The translations under genes were made by a program, and so were the position numbers. DNA of 64,000 nt from Orthonyx spaldingii (taxonomy: Eukaryota; Chordata; Aves; Passeriformes; Orthonychidae): NCBI GenBank assembly GCA_013397795.1, contig VZTJ01000755.1, forward strand, positions 1-64,000, in the 5' to 3' direction. The notes beneath the pieces are model-generated. The model saw only the letters and a program-made list of their open reading frames with translations. It ran no database searches and was not told where the DNA came from. Below are positions 1-9,000 of this stretch, piece by piece; the stretch's first letter is position 1; every line of letters starts with the position of its first letter.

Positions 1-44
1 TCCTGAGTAAACCCACGACAATTACTTTTCCACATCAATTATAG

Positions 45-3000
45 GGTCGCTGTGTTTGGATTAATGTTTCTCAAAAATCAGAGGAAAATGAAGAAGATGA
101 AGAGGAGGAAGACAAAGAGGAGGAGGGAGAAGAGGAACAGGAAGAAAGAGGACCACCCCTTCTTACTCTAATCTCTGAAGATGAAGGTATTCTTCATGGA
201 ATATGAAGTTTCGGATAGAGAGCCACTAGAAATGTTGTCATTTAGCAGTAAATATTTGAAGTTATAGAGCTCTGACACTTCTTGGACCAGTATAGTTTGC
301 CTCTGTAGGGTAAACACATTCTTTTACAAAATCAATCAAAAGCAAAATGGTTAACAGCATTGACATTAAAACTGAAATAATCAGGTTTACTAGGTAACCA
401 TCTTGTTGAGATTAAAAGGAAAATATAACTTAGACTTGTCAGGTTATTGCAAGTTCGAAACAGCTCACTACATTAAATACATTCAGCTATTTTTATCTCA
501 TCTTTTTAGGGAAAAACAAAAGTGTGTGTACATGTGTAAATAAATAGAATAATTAATATGTACATACATGCACTGATATATATTATTTGTATAAGAATTT
601 AGATCTTTTAGCATATCTCCACAGGAAATCAGGGGAATAAGGGAGCCTGAATATTAGATTACATCAATATTTGATTATTTTCCTACTCTCCATTCTTTAA
701 TCAAGGTGAAATATAGCTATACAATTTATCCATAAGTGATAAAAAGTCCTTGACAAAAGAACCAGGTTTGAGTTTTTTCTGTATTTTTTCTGTATGTGTA
801 TGTGGGGGGTCTATCAGCATTCCTGCGCTACCTACCCATACATCCAAACCACCTGTTTGAAAACAGTACCTACAGTTACTGTTTCTGACTTGTGGCTCTT
901 CTGTCACACAATTTAATATAAACCTTGCTTGAATTCTGTGCAAGTCTTGTAGCTCAATCTTAACTATTTTGTAGAGGCTCGTTAAGGCTATTTATTCACA
1001 GATGGTGTGTGTTTGGCTGTCTCCAGGAATGACAGACATCCCTGCTTGGACAGCTCAGACTTCTACAAACCTGATCCCGGAATATTCTGTTGCAATCCTG
1101 CAGTCTAACCGATGGCCTGGAGCTTACGCCTTTGCATCTGGCAGGTGAGAGTCTACCTGACATGGTTACAACACTAACTGTATGTGCTACACACAGGTGC
1201 CTCTCTAATGCAGGCAGAGTTACTTTATTATTAATTCATTGACTGAATTCTAACTATTCCAGAGACTGCTGGAGAAGGCCACTTGAATGTGCACAGCAAC
1301 AGTAAATATGTATTTAACACTGAAAACAGATAATCATTGGGAAGGATGACATAAAATTAATGGTTGTAAACGCCCAGTTAGTATTTGAACACAGTCCTTG
1401 ATTTTGAACCCATATTCTTGCGTCTGTGGGACTTTTCACAAAACCAAGTACATTCTGTGGTTCTAATGTTCGTTTGTTTCCACTACTCATGGTTATTACC
1501 TGCCGTGGCGTGCTGCTCTGGGTGGTCAGCGGCCACAACCTTCCAAAAGCATCTCCAGCCAGGGGAGGCATTCGGCAGGGAGCTGCAGCCTGCGCGCACA
1601 CCAGGCAGCCCAGCAAGAAGAAACGAGAAGGGTCCTTGTATAGAGTTCCGAATGCGGGTTTATTGAGAGGGTCCACACACGAAGGGTTCCAGGGTCGAAG
1701 ACCAGGAGCAAGGGACTGACAAGGGGTTTTATATGTGGGGGTGGATAGGGAGCTGCAACCAATGGGAGGAGAGGAGAGGGGCAGAGCAAAAGCGGGACAA
1801 GGATGCGGGAACCAATGAGCACTAACCGAGGGAATACTGACAACTGGTCAGCCAACGGGGCATCAAGGAAGGGAGAACTTTCTGGCAGAAAGGGAAGAAC
1901 AGGGAACAAGGGGCGGGATGGCAACAGGCCAACGGGGAAAGAGGAATTTGGGTACATTCAAATGAAAATGCAAAGGATCATGGGGGTAGTCCTTTTCCTC
2001 TCCATAAGCTTAGGGAGAGTTGATAAACGTGTACTTCTCCCACCAGTGAGTTTTCTGGTAATTACCAGGAGCAGGCTTGTCAGCCCCCACAACTCCCCCT
2101 TTCTTTTCAATTAAAAAGGACTCTCCCACTGATCTCAAAATCACATGCTTTAAACAACCGAACATGCACAGCACAACAAACAAAACCAAGAAAACCAACA
2201 GTAAGGTTTTTAAAAGTCCGATTGCCCAACCCAGGAGTCCCCACTGTCCCAACAATTTCTCCAGCCAGGCGAGAGATGTTTCAGTTTTAAGGTCCTGCAC
2301 CAGGCCCTGCAGCTTCTTGATTTTTTTCTTGGATACTCTCGCTGTGTGATGTCAGATTGGAGCAACACAGTCCGTCGAATTCCTCGCAGTCATGTCCATG
2401 CAGGAGGAGCAGATAATCGATGGCCGCTCGATTTTGTAAGATGGTGTGCCTGGTTACTTCCTCATCCTTCAGGAGGTCACTCAGGGCTGCAGATGTTGCG
2501 TTGGCCTACTTACTGAGCCAACACGAAAGGTGAGATATCTCACCGAGGGCCTTCGCAGCCGCAACCCAAGGTAGAAATAGGGAAGCGGCAGCCCTATTCA
2601 AGTGTGACCAATTAACAATTTGACTATCACAATTTGGATCGAATTGTGCAACTTGTCTCTTTTGGCGGGCCAATTTATTCCGCATTTGCCATTCCCTCAC
2701 GAGGGTGGAATTTGGTGTGAGGACAGTAAGCCAGCCAAGGGTGCAGGGACCTTCCTGGATGTGGGAAAGGATCTCAGCCCAGGCCCTATTCCCACAAAGG
2801 AGGAAGATGCCTCGTGGTAAGGTAAGGGGCTTTATTGTGTAGATGTATTTGTAGGCGGCAGTGTGGTAACACCAGTGCGCAGCATTATACACTGGGTCAG
2901 GCGATGTCAAATTGATCCAGGCTGCCGATGTATAATGATAACGCACACACTGGTCGGCCTTAGAGGATCCCAGTAGGTGTAATTCCTGGGATTCCTCTTT

Positions 3001-6000
3001 TGCTTCCAAGAGGTTCACCGACAGCCAGATGTTCCACACATCCACCAGGTATCTTTTCCCCTTCATGTAGGGATATTCCTGGGGCCTGAAAGGGCCTTCA
3101 TTCTCTGTGAATGGGATCCCCACCAGGCACGAGGCCAAAGGATTATCCACCCCTCCCATGGACAGGCAAATGTTGCTCTGGTTGATGGACTTGGCAAGGG
3201 TGACCCAAACGTTCTCTCGTGGCTGTGGCACGATCCATGGCTTCACTTGGGGTGTTGCAGAGAGCATCCAGAGGGCCAGCAGGTAATAGGTGATATGCAT
3301 CCTGGTTTAGCTGGGGCAAGGTTGTCTTCCCATCGGGCAATGACCGGGTGGGTTCAGCGTCCTTGAAACCAAACATTGAAAATGGTGATGAGACCTCCAA
3401 GTAAAATAAAAGCTGCTAAAAGCAACCATAGGGACAGACTTAAGTATGGGGGGCAGTTGACTTCCCCAGACCCTCCGGAATTAATGTCCGTTGGGGGGGC
3501 TTCGGGTTGCGTTTTCCCTCCCAGGGTCTCCATCCTCAGGGTGCTGGTGCGAATATCTCTGCTGTGGTTTTCACTGGTCACCACCCACACTATCCCCACC
3601 ACCCAAGGGATGATGATTAGGCAACCTCGAAGTCTCATGCTGGCCTTTATCTAAATAATATGAATAAGTAAACAAAATTTTCAAAATACGGCTCTTATTT
3701 GAGAGTTACCCCCCTCTATCCCCCTTTTCAAATCAAAATGTAAAATAAAGGTGGATAGGGTCGGGGTTTAGGTAGAAGGGGATAGGGAAAATGACACAGG
3801 GTTAGGTTCAAGGGCGCGGTTAAAAGGCGCTTTGGGTGGGTACTTCACGTGGGAGAGGCAGGAGAGGGAAATGTCAGGTCCAGAAATCTCCTTTATTGGT
3901 GTCATTCTGCTTCTGTTTTCCGCAGCGTCGCCTCCTCCTCCAGGCGGAGGTGGTCTGGTCCTTAGGTGGATCTGTAAGGGACTCGGCAGGGGATTTTTCA
4001 GGAGGAACAGTATTTACCGATGGGATATAAGGCTTGACATATTTCCCCGGGATCCATTTAGGGCCCAAATCTCTAGATATGCACGTGTATCCCCTTCCCC
4101 AAGTGATCAGTTGATAGGGGACCTTTATCTCATGGCTCTCGGGGTCTCGGATCAGCACCGGCGGCCTCTCCTGGAGCTTTGCTCTGGCCAAGTTCGAGAA
4201 GTGCTGGAGTACGGGGGGGTTGGCTCTGTCATTGACCCATTCAAGAAATTTATAGTGAAAAGAGCCTTGCAGAGTCTCTCAATGGGAGAATTTAACTCTG
4301 TCCCTCCCAGCTGCTGATCTAACACCGTTTTGATGTTCTGGTGAGCCCTTTCCACCATCGCCTGACCCGTTGGAGAATGGGGTGTACCTGTGGTATGCCT
4401 AACTCCCCATTGGCAGAAGAAATCCTTTGGCCTCTGGGAGGTGCAGGCAGGGCCATTGTCCGTCTTGATGTTTTCTGGGACCCCGAGGGTGACAAATGCT
4501 AAGAGAAAATGTTTGATAACATCCTTCATCTTTTCCCCAGCATGTGCTGAGGCAAACACTGCTCCCCAGAAGTATTGATTGACACGTGTATATATTTTGT
4601 CCTCCCAAAAACAGGATAATGTGTTACATTGGTCTGCCACAACTGGCAACTGTTCAGCCCTCGGGGATTGACCCCGGATGACACACTGGGCACTTGATAC
4701 TGTTGACAGTTGGGGCAGACTGCAACAATTGCCCTTGCTTGTTCTCTAGACAGCCCAAACATCCTCATCAGCGCTGGGACGTTCTGGTGGAAGAATTGAT
4801 GGCTTAATTTCACCTGTGCGAAGGTGTCCGGAATGTTGGCCTTAGAGACAGGCATTGTCAGAGTGTCCGCTCTCCCATTCCCCTCTGCAATGAATCCTGG
4901 GAGGTCAGCGTGTGACCTCACATGCATTATATGAAACAGTTGCTCTCGGTGGGAGAGAAGGTGAATCAATCTCGAGAGCAATCTGTATAAATTTGGGTTT
5001 GGCACCTCCTTAAGCAAAGAATGCTCCACCCTTGCAACCACACCGGCTACATATGCCGAATCTGTCACCAAATTTATAGGTTCTTTGAACCTCTCAAAAG
5101 CTCTGACTACAGCTGCAAGCTCTGCAATCTGCGGGGATCCCTCTACCACCTTGACATCAGACTCCCACTTCTGTGTCTTGGGGTTTTTCCAGGTGACCAC
5201 AGACTTATGGGATTCTCCTGAGCCGTCAGTAAAAACAGTCAGGGCCTTCAAGGGTGTCTTACTTTGGAGAAATTTGGGGATCAAATCGAAAGCCGAATTA
5301 AACAACTTATGTTTAGGTTGGTGAATAGAAATTTGGCCTGTGTAACTGTCAAGGGAGAACTGGAGGTGCTCACAGGTCTGGAGTAAACAATCCAGATCCT
5401 CATTCACCAATGGAAGCTAAATGTATGTGAAGTCGCACCCTGCCAGGGTACGGAGGCGGGCTCTAGCTCTCAGTATTAACTGGGCCATCAATTCCTGTGG
5501 CTGTGTAATAGTTTTGGTGGGCTGGTTAGATAGAAAAACCCACTCTATAATAAGTAATGGGTCCTTTAGTGTGTTATCCCATTGGAATAGAAGGTCGTGA
5601 AACCTGGGGGACTTACCCAGGACAATAAAGGAGAAGGGCAGCGCTGGGTGGAATCGGTGGGCCTGGCGAGATGACAACGCCTCCTCCACCTTCTGAATGG
5701 ATCCCCAGGCCTCCGGAGTGATGGCCCTCGGCGAGTCGAGGTCCTCGCTACCACGGAGTAGGTTGAAGAGGGGTGCGAGGTCCTCGGTAGTGATCCCCAA
5801 CAACGGACTCACCCAGTTGATCAACCCACAGAGTTGATGGAGGTTCCGCAGGGTCTTGGGGTTGTCCTTGATGGAAATCTGCTGGGGAACGATGGTCCTC
5901 TCGCCGATCCGGAGTCCCAGGTATTTCCACGGGGAAGTTCGCTGCAATTTCTCCTGCTGAATTTCAAAGCCTTCTTTCTGCAGAGAGCTAATAGTTTCAG

Positions 6001-9000
6001 ATAAAATACAGTTTAAGTCTTTCTCCTCAGGGGCACAAATCAGTATGTCGTCCATGTAATGAAGTAGTATGGCTTTAGGGTGGGCTTTCCGGATAGGTGA
6101 CAGAATTCGGCTGACGTACCACTGGCAGATGACTGGTGAATTTTTCATTCCCTGTGGGAGAACTCGCCAGTGGTAATGCCACTGTGGAGCTTGCCTATTT
6201 GGGGATGGTACAGAAAATGCGAACCTGGGAGCATCCTGAGGATGAAGGGGAATGCTAAAAAAGCAGTGTTTGATATCAATCATGACTACCCGCCAGTCTC
6301 ATGGCAGCATTGCAGCAGAGGGCAGACCTGGTTGTAAGGGACTCATGTCCTCAATGGCCTCGTTGATTTTCCTGAGGTCATGGAGGAGCCTCCACCTGTC
6401 TTTGCCAGGTTTTTTTATCACAAAGACAGGTGAATTCCAAGGGCTGGTCGATGGTTCTATATGGCCCTTGGCTAACTGCTCCTCCATGAGGGCTTCTAAA
6501 GTGCGCAACGTTTCTGATGATAGGGGCCACTGGTCAACCCACACTGGGTCGTTGGATTTCCAGGTGAGGGTTGGGGTTGCGCGTGCCTCAATGGCCCCGG
6601 CTAAAAATCCCGGGGTTGAGAAGGGATTTCCAGCTGAGCCCCCCATTGGGATAATAGGTCCCTGCCCCACAAAGTAATTCCAGTTTTTAGGATAAAAGGC
6701 CGAATGGTGGCAATCTGGCCCTCAGGACCCTCTACCACGATGTTATGGATGCTACACCACGAGGCTGCTGTCCCTCCTATACCTGAGATGACTCCTGAGG
6801 CTGGGGTCAGTCTCCAGTCTTTAGGCCACTGGGCATATGAGATTATGGTGACATCCGCCCAGTGTCTACCATCTCAGGCAGGCTACACCAAATTCCTTGG
6901 CAAGCCAGTGTACGGTCAAGTGTAGGCCTCCTGGAATTGATCATTTCCGTCCAGTAAATCTCCACAGGGGAGGAAAAGTCTATGTTAGGTGGAAGCATAA
7001 AGTATTGCGCGAAGGGAGTATCCTGTGCCAGCGTCCAAGCAGGACTATTACAAATGACGTTTACAAAAATCATTTGATTTGGCTGAACCATCTGTATCGT
7101 TGGTATGACAGTCAGTTCAGGTGGACCCAGAGTCCCGTCCCCAATAACTAAGATGTTTTGAGGGCCATCCGAGGGCCCCGTCTGGGTCGTAGAGACTTGG
7201 TATGTTATCTCCCTATCCAGTTCCACAGTCAGTAGGCTGGACAACACCCAGCTGTCTACATATGGGTGGGCCTCGGGGAGGCAGCAGGTGGAATAGGATA
7301 ATTCGCCTGCTGATTTACTGTCCCAGTGTGGTGCCAATCTGCGCTCCACTGCCCATTTTCCTGATGGTGGTGGCACATAGGACAGGGTCCCCCTGAGTGT
7401 CTCCCATGCGGCAGGCCACTCTTATGCTGTCTGCAGTTCTTAGTAAAGTGGCCAGACTCACCACAATGGAAACACCTTTTTGAGTCCTGGTTACTGTTCA
7501 TAAATTCAGCCACCCCCCTGGCTATAGCCATGGCTGATTTGTGTTCGGCAGATGTTAATTTTGAACAAGCCTTGATCATCATGTCCAGTGTTGGTTCTGG
7601 CTCTAAGGGGAGACTTTTGAGAATCCTCCTGCACTCCTCATTCACATTGGTCTTTGCCAAATTACACATGAGTGCTTTACGTGCCTCGGGATTCTCTACC
7701 TGCCTCTCCACCAAAACTTTGAGTCTATCTATAAACTTTATGAATGACTCATTGGTGGCTTGTCAGATATCTGAAAAGTTTAATGAGGGTGTGGTGTCAT
7801 CAGGGGTTTGGAGCAGTGCTAGTTCAGCAGCTCTCTTGATATCTGATAGTACCTCCTCTGGGAGCTGCGCCTGGTCCTGAGGCCTCTCAAAGTCACCTTC
7901 TCTGCTCAAATCAGCTACTGACATGCCATTGCCCCCACCATCAATCCGATACTTACTTTGGACCCCTTTGAGATGTTTTTTCCAAATCCTCTCACATAAG
8001 ATATACTCGGCGGGAGAGAGGAGACAGGACAAGATATTCTTAATATCATGGGGCACCAGTGTTAGAGCAGAGAAAGTAGCCTGAAGCAAGTTTTTAAAGT
8101 ACGGTGACCCCCTACTGTATTTCTTAGCAGCCTTACACAATTCCCTTAGCTGTTGGTATAGTACTGGCTCCCATTGGGGCTGCCTACCCCTCCCAGCATA
8201 AGTCACTGGGGTGGCGAAAGGTGACATTCTGTTTGCCAGTTCCCAGTCTCCATCCGAGGCTGCTTGCCTCTTCAGGGCTACCCAGGGGTCCTCTGACTCA
8301 GTATCTGTATTGGAGGCCCCATCCTCAACCACACTTGGGGAGGAGGGGAGCCTTAGAGGCTGCCAGAGAACCGGAGCAGTTTGTTTTCAATTGCTAAGGG
8401 ACACCAAGATGGCGTCTTTCTGGTGTTTTCCGCCGGGCCTCTTCCGGTTCCAGTGGTGTGGGAACCGGATGTGGGAAAATTCCCACGGGCAGAGTCAATG
8501 CTCGAAGGGGTGGCGCCAGCTAAGGGGGAGGTCCCAACAGTGTGGGAGGGACCCGACACAGATACACCCATCAACACAAGGGGAGGACCCAACGTGGACA
8601 CACCCACCAACGCAGGGGGAGGGCCTGACACAGATGGGGTGGAGTCTAAGGAGGAAGGGGACCCGATGCCATTTTGTGGATTTCCGGAGGGGGGACCAAA
8701 GGTGGGAAAACAGGGTGAAGAAGGAGGAGACAAGATGGCCAGTGCCATGCGGCCAGCACCATCTTGGTACATGTTAAAACTTGACAAAACGGGGTACAAG
8801 GGTGGAGGTAAAAGGGTCTGGGTAGTGTCCAGGACGGCGTGGCCAGTGCCATCCTGAAAAGGGGACAGAAGAGATCTGGAGGGAGCAGGGAGACATTGGC
8901 AACCCTGTGCCAAAGGGCAGGATCTCCCTCCAGCTTCCCCCTGAGACAGGGAAGAGGGGTTAGGGACATGGGGTGAGGAAGGAGGGCAAGGGTGTTTCAA

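Noticed and set aside
1314..1719. ORFs spanning the left edge of the provirus
   Set aside because: They run across the host-LTR boundary at 1501 and are therefore fortuitous.
3143..3400. 85-codon minus-strand ORF overlapping the start of env
   Set aside because: It is an alternative frame over the env leader and has no signal, motif or composition of its own; the env frame explains the region.
7256..7400. A second canonical CCHC knuckle in nucleocapsid
   Set aside because: The Cys pair is present but the spacing to the following His and Cys does not fit; at best it is degenerate.
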